A stretch of 64,000 nucleotides of DNA from Chondrus crispus (lineage: Eukaryota; Rhodophyta; Florideophyceae; Gigartinales; Gigartinaceae), in contig NW_005178626.1 in NCBI RefSeq assembly GCF_000350225.1, forward strand, positions 22,113 through 86,112. The letters are read 5' to 3'. Numbering within the stretch: the first letter of the stretch is position 1; the number at the start of each line of letters is the position of its first letter. The translations under genes were made by a program, and so were the position numbers. The notes below the pieces were generated by a model, which did no database searches, was not told where the DNA came from, and worked only from the letters and a program-made list of their open reading frames with translations. Of this stretch, positions 30,165 through 40,354 are shown piece after piece.

Positions 30165-32483
30165 TCAACGACCAGCCTCCTCCCCTGTCTCCGTGATTTC
30201 GGGACCGTACGACGACGTCGGGCAGTAACTGGGGTGACGTGGCGGGGTTGCCCTTACCTCCGCAAGGGAGGGCATCGCAATGGCGGCGTAGCGAGCTTCG
30301 CCGACGTGGCCCTCACCACGACCTACGGGGCTCCCAGTAGCCGGGAGGTCGGACCCCAGGTGACCGTACGGATCGCGGGGTACGGGACGACGCCTCGGAG
30401 GCGTCACCCCCTGCGACATCGGATGCCGCCCGCTTGGCGCTGCACGAATCGCCCGGAGCTCGTCGCGCTCCGCACGGTAGCGGTCACGGTCAGCACTGAG
30501 ACGCGCGACGGATTGGGAGTAACGGAGCGAGGCGGCACGAAGCGCCTCCACTTCCCTCTGAGCACGATGGAACTGCGAGGCTAGTGAGGCCCGTTCGGCG
30601 CCGAGGCGTCGAGCCTCGTCACTCCGGGCTAGGTACCAGCCTGCCATCGTGCTTAGCAGCGCTCCGGTAGACCAGATACGATCCCGGGAGTGCCCCAAAG
30701 CGCGCAGTAATTCGGGGATCGACTCGAGCTCATCTGGCGATAGGACACGATCCGCAAACTCACCCGGCGCAGGTCCGCCCTCCAAGGAACGGAGCGGCGG
30801 GACGGGCAGTATTTCGGAGGGTCCTCGGCTGCCCCGAAGAGGCGTTTCGGTGTAGATGGGACTCGCGATACGAAATGGGTTCGATCCCACTGCGAACACG
30901 TCCGGGGACTCAGCGTCCAGATCCCGGTAACGCTTGCGACGCGCTGCACGGGCAGCGGAGCCCACACCGCTGCGGGACCCCGACGACCCGGTTGGAGGCG
31001 GTCCTACGGCGGGTCGCGACGCGAACGCGTCCGCGCGAACGTCGTACAGTAAAAAGACACTCCGTTCGCCGGTGGAGAAGTCAGTCCAGGGGCGGTGGGT
31101 ATGTTCCCCCACCCCTCCGGCACGGCGGAGGAGATCCAAGACGGCGGTATACGTCCACACGACGTGTGTGGACTCCCGGTCGGACGGATTCAAGGACACC
31201 TTAGGGAGCCCCGGCGTCACTCTCCCCAAGAAATCCAACGTCGGGGTGGGCTGGATGAACACCCTGCCATTCACACCCAGCTCGGTGCTGACGGCGTTGC
31301 ACACCGACCAAGCCCACTCCCGTTCGCAGTTAGACAAGAGACACTCATACGCCGGGTGGTCCTCCTCTAGGAAGGCGGACCCGAAGTATTTAAGAACGTA
31401 CGGGAGGAGCGGGTGGACTCCCAGCGAAGGGAAGGAGTCCCGAACCACGGCGGGGAGTGTGGGGAAATCGGCGGGGGACAGTCCATGCTCGAAGCATGCC
31501 GAGCGGAACACGCGCCCATCCTTTTCGTCGGCTCGGCGATATGCCGACCAGTCGCGATGGGCGATCGCGATAGAGTGTATCCTCATCAAGGCACTGGCCG
31601 ACTTCTGAAGCGCGACTAACGGCTTCGAGAACGCATAGGGACGGGGGCACACGTACAGCCCCGCGACCTCGGCAAGGACGAACGGCTGCGAACCCCTTCC
31701 GCCAGGAAGGCAGAGGGCCGAGGCCATGCGATCGACGTACTCAGCCTCGGCCACGCTATACACGAACGTACGGTCGCAGGGGATTTCGCCGGGGATTTGG
31801 TATCCGGCACCATCGCCCTCCGCCATGAGGCGGACGAGCGCCGCCGCGGCCTGATCGATAAGACCGGCGCCCCCGATCTTGAGGATGCGGGCAAGATCAG
31901 GGCGCACCTCGGGTTGAGAAATTATCTCGGCTATAGTCACGCCCGACCGGGCATGGCGACCCCAGGGGAACCGGAGACGGCTCAGCGGTAGGGGCGCGGA
32001 CCGTTCGTAGACCGCGCCCAGCCACCTCGTCGAGCTGTGCGATGCACCTCGGTGGCCCTCCCCCGACGGACGGACAACGTCCCATGGCGATCCGGGACGA
32101 CCGGAACGCCCTTGGGCCCTGTACGGATCAGGGCGCGGCGGAAGGAGTGGCGTTGGCACGGCTCCCGTGGAGCCAGAGGGACCGGCCGAAGCCATCGGCA
32201 GCGGTAGGCCACGGGCGGAAGGGGAACCCGACCCGAGATGACCTTCGGCGGCGTGGTACGCGGGACCTCCGACGATGCCGACCACGGAGGTCCCCAACTC
32301 CCCCGAGATCGTGGAATCCCGGGAGGGACGCGTCTTCTGGAAGGCGGTGAGCTGCGACGACGGAGCCGCCGCTGCGGGCGAACCCGCACCCGTAGGACGG
32401 AGAGTCGGCAGCGGGGCCCCGACTGACCCCGACGAACCAGGGGGAGCACCTCCCTCGCGCGACGGAGAGGGGGGGTTGCTCAT
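30165..32483 (-). CDS. Antisense ORF protein of CV-C (772 aa)
   Basis: This intact ORF with an ATG is encoded opposite to gag-pol, starting 227 bp inside the 3' LTR. Residues 1-170 are Pro/Ser/Gly/Ala-rich and probably disordered. About 175-500 is globular, with REWAWSVCNAVSTELG followed by NGRVFIQP, then VLDLLRRAGGVGEH and PWTDFSTGERSVF. These align weakly but in order with the conserved block of the CV-A and CV-B antisense proteins. About 640-715 is a predicted coiled coil (LGAERASLASQFHRAQREVE, then LSADRDRYRAERDELRAI). There is no zinc knuckle, protease, RT or membrane segment. The function is unknown. A regulatory or structural role is possible, by analogy with plant gypsy elements that carry antisense ORFs. 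Confidence 0.75.
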   Translation of the reverse strand: MSNPPSPSREGGAPPGSSGSVGAPLPTLRPTGAGSPAAAAPSSQLTAFQKTRPSRDSTISGELGTSVVGIVGGPAYHAAEGHLGSGSPSARGLPLPMASAGPSGSTGAVPTPLLPPRPDPYRAQGRSGRPGSPWDVVRPSGEGHRGASHSSTRWLGAVYERSAPLPLSRLRFPWGRHARSGVTIAEIISQPEVRPDLARILKIGGAGLIDQAAAALVRLMAEGDGAGYQIPGEIPCDRTFVYSVAEAEYVDRMASALCLPGGRGSQPFVLAEVAGLYVCPRPYAFSKPLVALQKSASALMRIHSIAIAHRDWSAYRRADEKDGRVFRSACFEHGLSPADFPTLPAVVRDSFPSLGVHPLLPYVLKYFGSAFLEEDHPAYECLLSNCEREWAWSVCNAVSTELGVNGRVFIQPTPTLDFLGRVTPGLPKVSLNPSDRESTHVVWTYTAVLDLLRRAGGVGEHTHRPWTDFSTGERSVFLLYDVRADAFASRPAVGPPPTGSSGSRSGVGSAARAARRKRYRDLDAESPDVFAVGSNPFRIASPIYTETPLRGSRGPSEILPVPPLRSLEGGPAPGEFADRVLSPDELESIPELLRALGHSRDRIWSTGALLSTMAGWYLARSDEARRLGAERASLASQFHRAQREVEALRAASLRYSQSVARLSADRDRYRAERDELRAIRAAPSGRHPMSQGVTPPRRRPVPRDPYGHLGSDLPATGSPVGRGEGHVGEARYAAIAMPSLAEVRATPPRHPSYCPTSSYGPEITETGEEAGR

Positions 32484-32675
32484 GACACGGGCGGAAGATG
32501 GCGCGCCGCACTAAGAAGACGGGCGCAAAGTAACGAGGTAGAGGAATCTCGGAGGAAGGGAACGAGCGATCACGAGAGCGAGGGAAAACAGAGGTGACTG
32601 AGCCGCGGAAGTGGCGCAGGCAACGGCTCGCCACGGGGATTATACGAAGAAGGATACCCCCCCCTACCCGCACAC

Positions 32676-32709
32676 GTGAACGCGGACGTTCACGCCTAAG
32701 GGGGGGCCG
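32676..32709 (+). promoter_or_regulatory. Polypurine tract of CV-C with repeated pol-end sequence
   Basis: CTAAGGGGGGGCCG ends immediately before the LTR (TGTAGC). It is preceded by the 18-bp repeat shared with the end of pol. The tract resembles those of CV-A (TAAGCGGGGGGCTA) and CV-B (TAAGAGGGGAGGTC). Confidence 0.75.
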
Positions 32710-33349
32710 TGTAGCATAACCGCCGGCTACTGTACTATACATTAGATTTAGAATTAGATCTAACGCTGTGAGGTACGGACCTTACAGCGTGCGCGCGCGC
32801 ATACCTTACAGCGCGCGCGCACTAACACGTGTACCCCACGTGTAGCACACGTGTGCTGTCAGCCCCGACGGCTGACAGCGTTACAGTGCGGGCCGACCCG
32901 CACTGTCTACAGTAAGCCGACTACAGTACAGTCCGTACTGTACTGTAGACGGTTAATTAACTTGTACAATAAATATAGGGAGCGACCGCCGGCGGAGGGG
33001 AGGGGGACAGGCAACCCTCCACCGACGGTCGACCACCCAGCTTACTCTACTCACACCGCCGTTCCGCGAGTAGTTACCACCGAGCGGGTAGTGGACACGC
33101 GCGACACCCCGGCGAGCTGTGATCCGCCTCCGCCCGTCAGTACCGGATCGTCAACCGGTACTGCTCCGGGGCGTCGAGGCGTCGATCCACTCGCCTACGC
33201 GCGCGTCCCCGCCGACCACGCTCTACCACCCGCTACCGGCCCGCTTCCGGTGGCGTTGGTTGGTTCAAGACCCTCGGTACGCCGATCCGGGGTCTTCCGC
33301 CGAACATCGCGAACACCCCCTCCGCCGGGTGTGGGGTGTTTATGCGACA
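32710..33349 (+). repeat. CV-C 3' LTR (640 bp)
   Basis: Same length as the 5' LTR. Differences seen: GTAAGG to GTGAGG (breaking the first dyad), GACGCGCG to GACACGCG, CACCGCGG to CACCCCGG, and CACTCACC to CACTCGCC. It is followed by the duplicated target ATTAC. Confidence 0.93.
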
Positions 33350-33973
33350 ATTACATATTTCTCTAAGCTTTTGGAAGGTGTCGTGGTGCCACTCATGACG
33401 AGCTCGCAAACCCTGTTTCTGGATTTATGATGGAGGTAGAGGATGGCCTACTTGGTGAGTATTTTTGGGTTGTGGGTGACGAAGCATACCCCGTTTCGGA
33501 GTACATTATAGTTCCATTCCCCTCGTCTACACTAACAGAAGAACAAGACAACTTCAATTTTAAATGTCATCTTTGCGAATTCATATCAAGCAGGCTCTTG
33601 GGATTGTAGTCGCGAGGTGCCGTAAACTAAGTGATCATCTTGATTTTGCGTTAGAGCATTGTACGGCGATCATGTCGGTAGCAATGAAATTGCACAACTA
33701 CTGTATTGAGGAGGATAGAGTGCCGGGAAGGAGGGGTGGGATGTACTGGATGAGAAGCTCTCGCCTCAAGAACGTACAGAGGTGGAGATCGAACAAGGTC
33801 GATATGTCGAAGAAATGCGAGCCGACCATTGCGCAGCTCTCGAAAGAATGAGGGACACGAATCAGGCCGTTGCTCGTAACACTCGTCGTTCTATTCTATC
33901 TCGAAGAAGGGAAGTTTTGAAAGCCATTGTGAAAGACAAAGGTCTGGTCCGGCCTGTTTATACTGCACCATAA
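33350..33973 (+). pseudogene. Harb-1: PIF/Harbinger transposase, 3' part
   Basis: After the duplication the frame continues from TAC into ATA TTT CTC, then meets a TAA where a Ser is expected (FL-stop-AFGRCRGATHDELA). The second Asp is in WVVGDEAYPVSEYII. After QDNFNF a frameshift at TTTTAAA moves the reading to LRIHIKQALGIVVARCRKL, where Lys stands at the position of the catalytic Glu (usual pattern R..VEQAFG). Two more frames cover the C-terminus to 33973. The gene is dead for at least three independent reasons besides the LTR insertion. Confidence 0.8.
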
Positions 33974-34862
33974 TTGGTTTATTAGAAAGCTCTGTGTCTC
34001 AAGTTGCCTCACCTTCTCCGAATGGAGGTGAGGGGTGGTGATGGGATTTGTAAATGCTGTGACGCTTGCTTTGAGAACTCATGAACACTGCGCCGACGTG
34101 GGGAGCGCCGCCTCATACTCGTAAAGCTCGGACGCTGGCTTGTGCAGCACGTGCGCCTGCCTTGCGGGCGGGAGAAGTACAACGGCAGCCAAGACGGTGC
34201 GCGCCGGGACATAGGAGGAGGATCAGAAACCCATTACCCAGAGGAGAGCGCAGGAAAGGGGACCATGGACCCTCTTCTCCGTCTGCTGCTCTCCATGACA
34301 CGCCTGTTAACCACTGCCTTCGTCAGGCTCCCACCCGTCCTAATCTCATGAACTTGACAATACTGCGGCTGAGCAACATCGCTCAAGGAAAAGGACACAG
34401 GGGCAAGAGCGAACCATCTTCCGTCAAGATCGTGGACATGGATGCAGTTGATTGTGTGAGCGTGTGTATGGTTCTTGCTTCAAGCCAGTTGCTGCCCCTG
34501 TACTTTTCTCCCGTATAGTACGAATCACATTCGCCGTCGGCTGCCGCAGAAAAGAGCGAGTCCGGTGAGCCTCTAAGCTACCTCGAACATGGCCTCGGCT
34601 CCTCCCTCGCTATGCCACGGCTGCCGCCGCCCTCCTACAAGAGTCCCTTCCAGGCACTCTTCCGGCCCTACTCGTTCCCACCCCGCCCCCAAAATATACG
34701 GCCCCCTCCGCCAAACAACAACGCTCCCCCTCCCCCACCGCCTCTGTCCAAGCCACTCTCTGGGTATTCGCTCGTGCCACGCGAGAAGGGAATCAAATAC
34801 CGTGTCGTCAGCCACTGTGAGATGTGTCGTCCACGGCCTACCCTGCATACTGAATACCATCC
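33974..34862. other. No supported gene
   Basis: Short open frames here are Pro/Arg-rich and unconvincing. Positions 34600-34760 are C-rich low complexity (poly-Pro in one frame). Some of this could be the 5' part of the MED13-like fragment, but I see no similarity. Confidence 0.4.
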
Positions 34863-35661
34863 GAGCTCTCGGAAGCTGCTCGGCTGAACTCCGCAGCCTA
34901 CGCAATGAAGTACGGGCCATGGAGAAACGCCGCCCCCTCTCAGTGAACGACGTACTTGGGGGCAATTCTTCTGTCTCTGCCTTGGAGCGACCCCGGGTGC
35001 TCGTTGGCCACAGCAAGGATTGGACCGAGACCCCGAGCGGCGTTCTTTCTCTATGGGAAAAGACCGGGCTCGAACCCTACAGTGAGCGGAAAATGTCGGA
35101 TAAGCAGCAGTCGCTACGAAGGACATGGAAAGAAATGTCAGACTATTCCTTCGAGACCTTTCCGCGGCTTACGGAGAATGATTATTTGGTCGACATTCAG
35201 AAATGCCGTTTGATGCTGTAACCTTAATTTCCAACTCGATGGTTAAGCCGGATGCAAGAGGGCCAATGAAGAACCCAGATCTATTGAGTGGTGTGGACAA
35301 TGCCATGGCCGAACATTACCACATAGCCATCACAGAGCTCTGCACGAAACTGGACGCAGTAACAATAGAGCACAGTAAGAGTACAGGTAGGGTAGCCACG
35401 AATATTGTGGCTTACATCGTGTCGCCCTACGAGAACGGTGACAGGGCTACAAAATTTGCCCTTTTGAAAGCTTTAGCCCGCCCCTCTGGTGAGTTCCATT
35501 CCTGGAACAGTCCCATCTACAGTCGCCGTGCTTGGATCAAATGTATCAAGAGGCTCAATACCACCAGCCCCATGGAGGTCCTTTCCAGCTTCAAAGAGCG
35601 TTGTTTCAATCACTGTGCGCGTGCTTGTCGTATCAGACGCATATTCAACCACGGTTCATGA
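34863..35661 (+). pseudogene. Possible MED13-like (Mediator kinase module) fragment
   Basis: Two open frames together resemble the C-terminal MID/PIWI-like half of Mediator subunit 13. In the first (to 35221), PRVLVGHSKDW followed by VLSLWEKTGLEPYSERK recalls the family's G(Y)D.D...SP..L.(F/Y)WEKL.LEPY. In the second (from 35203), IVAYIVSPY with FALLKALA recalls the (I/V)VVYI(I/V)DPF and leucine-rich helix, and SPMEVLSSF recalls the IIP..LL block. The switch of frame near 35210 and the short length suggest a fragment, a pseudogene or exons of a split gene. MED13 would be a nuclear transcription regulator. The assignment is by motif memory only. Confidence 0.4.
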
Positions 35662-35700
35662 TGTTTACTAGATACTTCTACAGTATCATGTCAACCTTTC

Positions 35701-37224
35701 CTACACAGATCCGAAGGCGCGGTAGAATTCTTGCGAGATGTTGTCGTATTGCTGCTTTTTCCTGAGATAAACAGAGTTATCACGGCCACCCGTTTCACTC
35801 TCAGCATCTACTACCTGTGCATATGACCTCTTAAGGAGGCCAACAGCTTTTATTCTCGTTTCCATATATTCCAACGCTTGGAACTCTGAGTTCCCATTGC
35901 TCTGATGAGCCCCCCCATCCTCCACGCTTACAGTTCCATAACCACTCACCTGCCCCTCCGAACGTTTTTGGCGATCATTGTCGCCATGGCCACTGATACA
36001 ATCAGTTAGGCCCTTGATATGGTCGCAAAGAAACTTAATGTCTTCGCAAACGTTCTTCTTTCGCCTCTTTGCCCCTGTACCATTTCCGTCCTCTCGGCTA
36101 GAACTCCCGAGAGACTGCTGAGCTCCCGGGACCCGATCCACCCCACCTCCGGCCTCATCAAATCCAGCGCCGTGGGGAATTATCCTCAGTGTGAGGCCCA
36201 ACATACCTTCGACCCGCGCTCCCGGAATATCCGTCCGCACCCGCATTTCTATAAACATTATCACAGACCTTTTCGACCCCGCATACAAATCCCCGTGCCC
36301 ATTCCCCTGCACGAAGTCTAGAAAGCGAGATAGAGTACCGTTATGCTGTCCAGATTTTTCAGAGTTATTGTGCGCGATAGTGTATGGCCCACGCATGTCG
36401 TACCACACCTTTTTTAGCTTTCCGCCCAGGACAGAGATTGTAGGAGCCACAGAAGGGTCAATGTCACCAGCCGGTGCCCCTCGCATGTCCGCATGGGGCG
36501 TGACGCTCGCGTCGTTAAAGCGCTCAGCGAATGTCTGCCAGTAGACCTCCCGGCTGACGCGGTTTTTCAGTTGTTCCTTAGTCCACGGCTGACCTTTTCC
36601 GGCATGCGCCAGTCGAGCTTGATCGTCATCTCGCAATATGAGGCACAGCCGGGAGAATATTGACGTTGTGAAGTCCGAGGTGCCGTTCCCATTTCCTATC
36701 CCTCCGTACCCCGAATCACCACCATCCTCACCATCTCCTGGCGCTAGCTCCCTATATTCCATCATTTGGCGTCTAATTTCCGCCTCGGCCTCACATTCAC
36801 GCCAATGGTCCCTCTCGGCCGGCCTGAAAGTGGACATTAATTCCACATCCCAGGGAACGGGCCTCAATGCATCAATCACTACCCGTTTATCGCGCACCCA
36901 AGATGAGAAATTCTTGGACAAAAGCCTGCTTGCGGCTTCGACTTGAGAAAACACATCTGCTGTCGCTTCTCCCCCACGTAGACATAGGCGAAAATAATGA
37001 AATGCGCGAGCCACTCGCTCCGTCTTTGTACCACCCACCTTCCGCCTCCATATTCTCAATACCTTTCGAAGGACGACATCAGTATGAGATAACAAAAACT
37101 TGTACCCAAATTGCAAGAATTCGCTTGTAGACAGAGCAAAAAGTGCGCCGTTTTCGTCCGATAACTGTGGGTATACCTCCCCACGAGGGTTACTTTGATC
37201 AATCCTGTCCTCAACGTGTTCACT
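35701..37224 (-). CDS. Unknown 471-codon ORF, no ATG at its start
   Basis: The frame is open from a stop at about 37224 to 35701; the first usable non-ATG start would be a TTG at 37116. The upstream open part also reads like protein (EVYPQLSDENGALFALSTSE), so an upstream exon or 5' truncation is likely. Visible parts: a basic helical N-terminus (VLRKVLRIWRRK), an acidic Gly-rich linker, a helical region (LARLxHA-like, KNRVSREVYWQTFAERFND) that recalls Myb/SANT-like domains of Harbinger accessory proteins, then ISVLGGKLKKVWYDMRGPY, and a Lys-rich C-terminus. The family is not recognised. It could be a host gene or the second protein of a Harbinger element. Confidence 0.45.
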   Translation of the reverse strand, partial: SEHVEDRIDQSNPRGEVYPQLSDENGALFALSTSEFLQFGYKFLLSHTDVVLRKVLRIWRRKVGGTKTERVARAFHYFRLCLRGGEATADVFSQVEAASRLLSKNFSSWVRDKRVVIDALRPVPWDVELMSTFRPAERDHWRECEAEAEIRRQMMEYRELAPGDGEDGGDSGYGGIGNGNGTSDFTTSIFSRLCLILRDDDQARLAHAGKGQPWTKEQLKNRVSREVYWQTFAERFNDASVTPHADMRGAPAGDIDPSVAPTISVLGGKLKKVWYDMRGPYTIAHNNSEKSGQHNGTLSRFLDFVQGNGHGDLYAGSKRSVIMFIEMRVRTDIPGARVEGMLGLTLRIIPHGAGFDEAGGGVDRVPGAQQSLGSSSREDGNGTGAKRRKKNVCEDIKFLCDHIKGLTDCISGHGDNDRQKRSEGQVSGYGTVSVEDGGAHQSNGNSEFQALEYMETRIKAVGLLKRSYAQVVDAESETGGRDNSVYLRKKQQYDNISQEFYRAFGSV

Positions 37225-39189
37225 TTACCCTGGGCTCGGAGCTGGCGCGAGTCGGACTGCGCCAGCTGGAGTCTCTTGTGACTTCATGTGACTGAATCTC
37301 AGTGCTGCGCGGGGGGTTACAGTAGCAGAAGGAGTTGATACTGGGAATGGTGGGAGCGGAGGTAACGGTTGGCTTGCAATATCAGCTGCAAACGCGGCGT
37401 CCAAGGATCGCGAAAGGGACCCTGCGTCGCGGAGGGTAGGTGGAAGATTGGGGAGACGAGCCGCAGATCCGGGATGATTTCGCGGGCTGCGGCCGGGATG
37501 GATCGATACGACCATGGAGGGAGGGAAAAGGGTGGTTGCGATTGTTCAGGGGGTTGGGAATTGTGGTGCGAGGGGTTTTTTGCGGTGGCGGGTTGGGCTT
37601 TTGCAATGGTGGGGTGGGATAGTGCGCTTCCAGATCTCCTTTTCGAATTTTGCCTTAGCTGCGAGCATTTTGCTTTTGGAGCGTGCTCTTCCGCCATTTT
37701 TTGAATTTGGAAGAGCGAAATGGGGGCCAATGGAAAGTGCTTGAGATAATGCCTTGCTGTGTGCCTGGCGTCTCTTTGTAATAGATAGAGAGCGGTAAGG
37801 CCGCCGATCGAATTTATTGAACTGGCGGGGGCCAATGAGGGAACAAGGAGGCGTGCACACACGCCCACAAACGAAGGTTAAGAATCAGTTTCGGACGTCG
37901 TTCTCGAAACTCATGCGTTCGTGGCGTTCAGATCCCATCCACTTCCCCCCCAATGTTTTACTGAGCTCCCCCAACCCTTAACCTCGGCGCACAATATGTC
38001 ATTCCAGTCCTAAGGACACAACCCCGTACCAATCCACGTGCCCTAAGCAAAAGCAACCACGTCTTTCCCCTCAACAGAAACCCGAAATTGCGAATCTCAC
38101 ACGCACCGGTATCAATTCTACAGAAACTAACAATTAATGTTGCACTGAATGATCCGTTGGCGACTTATTGTGAAGAAAAATTGCGAACTGTAGACATCCC
38201 AAGGTGAGTGGCGGAAGGAGTCGGATGTAATTGTAGTAGTCAACGACGCAATGGATGGTCTGCCGAGTCTGTCTTGGCTCGGTCAGGCTTAGAAAACAAT
38301 GATTGCAATAATAGTGGTTCCGACACTCGACCATGTCGCCAGATACCAACTGCTGTTCGGCTCACGGCTCATTGTTTTGGGGGCTACAGAAATTGGCGTA
38401 TGAGTGCAATTTACAGGAAGCAAGTTCTATGTTCCGACACGCGAAGAAAGCTTTTCTCAATGCACGGACTCAGAGCAGCAGCAAAACGAGAGGGCATGCA
38501 ATGCTGGGCGATTATGTATGAGTAAAGCGAATCTAGGTAGGCACTAGAGGGGGGCATATTACCTCCGTTTCACTCTCCGCCAATAGTGCCACCCCTAATT
38601 AGTGCTACTTTCTGACATGGCAAGGGGCGGCACTACTGCGTGTATCCCACTGTACCATGACTCTCTTCAGCGCGAGGGTCGCACTACATGTGGTTTTACT
38701 TGGGCTCTGGAGGCACAGTGCTAAAAGTGAAATGTGAGCTCTCGCGGAGACAGTGTCGGGTGTGGTTATTGCCTTCGGCGCCCGACGTGTTTGTTGCGAC
38801 AAATCTCACGCGGCACGCTCCAAAAATCGGCAACGAGAGGCACCACTGTGCTGTTAAGGGGTACAGATAGTACAATCTAACTGTGCCAAATATGGAGAAC
38901 TACTGCAGAGTGCAAGGTAAAGCGAGCTCGAGCAGGGATCCGCTCATCGCTTTTCCCGCTGTTGAGGGGTACTGTACAGTTCCACATGTCAAGTCTTCGT
39001 CTCTGGTTGTTAAGAGAAAGGATCAAGTATGCGTTAGTAATTTACAGTAGTGACACGCAAGGTGGAGTAATGTCGGTTCAATCGGGCCTATAGTCGGCGG
39101 CCCGTGTCTCACATGCTAAAATATTGATTTCCTCATTCGGCAGAATTCAGCTGAGTCTCTTGCATATGCAGAAGCGGTCTCATCCGTAG
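37225..39189. other. About 2 kb without a supported gene
   Basis: A minus-strand frame at 37317-37868 (183 codons, Pro/Ser-rich, ATG possible at about 37701) and a short plus-strand frame at 38333-38521 are the only candidates, and neither has recognisable motifs. The region has lower GC than the chromoviruses and could be host intergenic DNA. Confidence 0.4.
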
Positions 39190-39851
39190 TGTAGTATAAC
39201 ACCCCCCAACGGAGAGGGGTGTATACTCTGCTCGACGTAGACCCGTACGAGGGGCGAGAAGACGGGGAGAACACACAGCTAACGAGACAGGGAAGCGGGC
39301 CCTGGTAGCGTGGTAGAGCGGGACGGTCGGGGACGAGCGTACGCGCGGGCCGATCTACGCCTCGACGCCCCGGAGCAGCGCTGGGTAACGTACCAGCGCT
39401 GACGGGCGGAGGCGGATCTAGGCTCGTTCGCGTACGCAGCTGTCCCCTACCCGCTTTGTCCCGGTTAACGCGCGCGAAGGCGGATCGCGCTCGTTAGTTA
39501 AGCTGGAAGACGGACCTAGGCGGTAGGTCGTGGACAAGTCCGTGCTTGTCCACCTACCCCGCCGCCGGTCGCGCTCGTATTTAATGTATACAATGCGTCT
39601 ATCATAATACTACAGTACCGGTATGCTGTAGTAACTTACTGTAGCGCGGGTCGTCCCGCGCTGTAATGCTGTCAGCCGTCGGGGCTGACAGCACACGTGT
39701 GGGACGCGTACTGTGCGCGCGGTGGTACGCGCCTCCTACACGTGTACGCGTGTGGTCCCGCGTCCTCCGTACACGTGGGGGTACACGTGTGCGCGCGTGT
39801 GGTTCGTATTGATCTGATCTAAATCTAATCGCGAACCGCCGTTATGCCACA
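39190..39851 (-). mobile_element. Solo chromovirus LTR (662 bp, CV-C-related)
   Basis: It starts TGTAGTATAACACCCC and ends GTTATGCCACA, the inverse of the CV-C LTR ends. It is flanked by perfect duplications CGTAG at 39185-39189 and 39852-39856. Read on the minus strand it contains the same dyads as CV-C, including GCTGTCAGCC/GGCTGACAGC. It was left by recombination between the two LTRs of a full element. Confidence 0.9.
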
Positions 39852-40354
39852 CGTAGATCGCCTCTGCATATGCAAGACAGCATATGTATACGTTCCTGTG
39901 CGGTAAAACTAACAGAATAAACGCACGACTTCAACACACACTAGACAAACTTGAATTCTTAATATACACTGCCGGAGAATTGTTGGCTTGTATGGGTGCG
40001 ATCAAGCCCGCAACTTCCCCTCGGGAAAGCCGAGGGGGAAATTGCGGTAGAGAGCTACTGTACATGATTATAGTGGCACTTTGCCATCACCTACCTGTTC
40101 CCATTTTAGGCAACATTTCCCTACAGGCATGCCATCTTGCCAGTTGCCATTTTAGGCATCATTACGGGTATGGTTTTTAGTTTATCATTTTTCTCTCTCC
40201 CTCGTGTACTTAAGACGAAGACAGATCTTCATACAATAAAGAGGAGGCAGAGAACTTCACTCTCCCTTTACATTTTCTCGTGCAGGCACCACAGTGATCA
40301 CTACGTAAGCAGGTTTTTCTACCTGACTGCACACGTCACACTTTTATTCCCACC
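39852..40354 (+). other. Leader of Gyp-D; LTR not identified
   Basis: No ORF is supported. The stretch contains pyrimidine-rich patches and CCATTTTAGGCA repeated at about 40100 and 40148. It precedes the first ATG of Gyp-D gag at 40355 and may include its 5' LTR, but I could not pair it with a copy downstream of 54168. Confidence 0.3.

Larger units (their letters stand above)
19935..33349 (+). mobile_element. CV-C: complete Ty3/gypsy chromovirus, 13,415 bp
   Basis: Order: LTR, primer site, gag, pol, about 2.2 kb non-coding, antisense ORF, polypurine tract, LTR. It is flanked by perfect 5-bp duplications, ATTAC at 19930-19934 and 33350-33354. The two LTRs are both 640 bp and differ at only about 4 positions that I can see. 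Gag, pol and the antisense ORF are all open. This is therefore a recent insertion and possibly a functional copy. It interrupts the Harb-1 transposase gene. Confidence 0.95.

Noticed and set aside
30870-30900. tRNA-like GGTTCGATCC box
   Set aside because: No matching acceptor, D-arm or anticodon arm around it; it lies in the CV-C antisense ORF.
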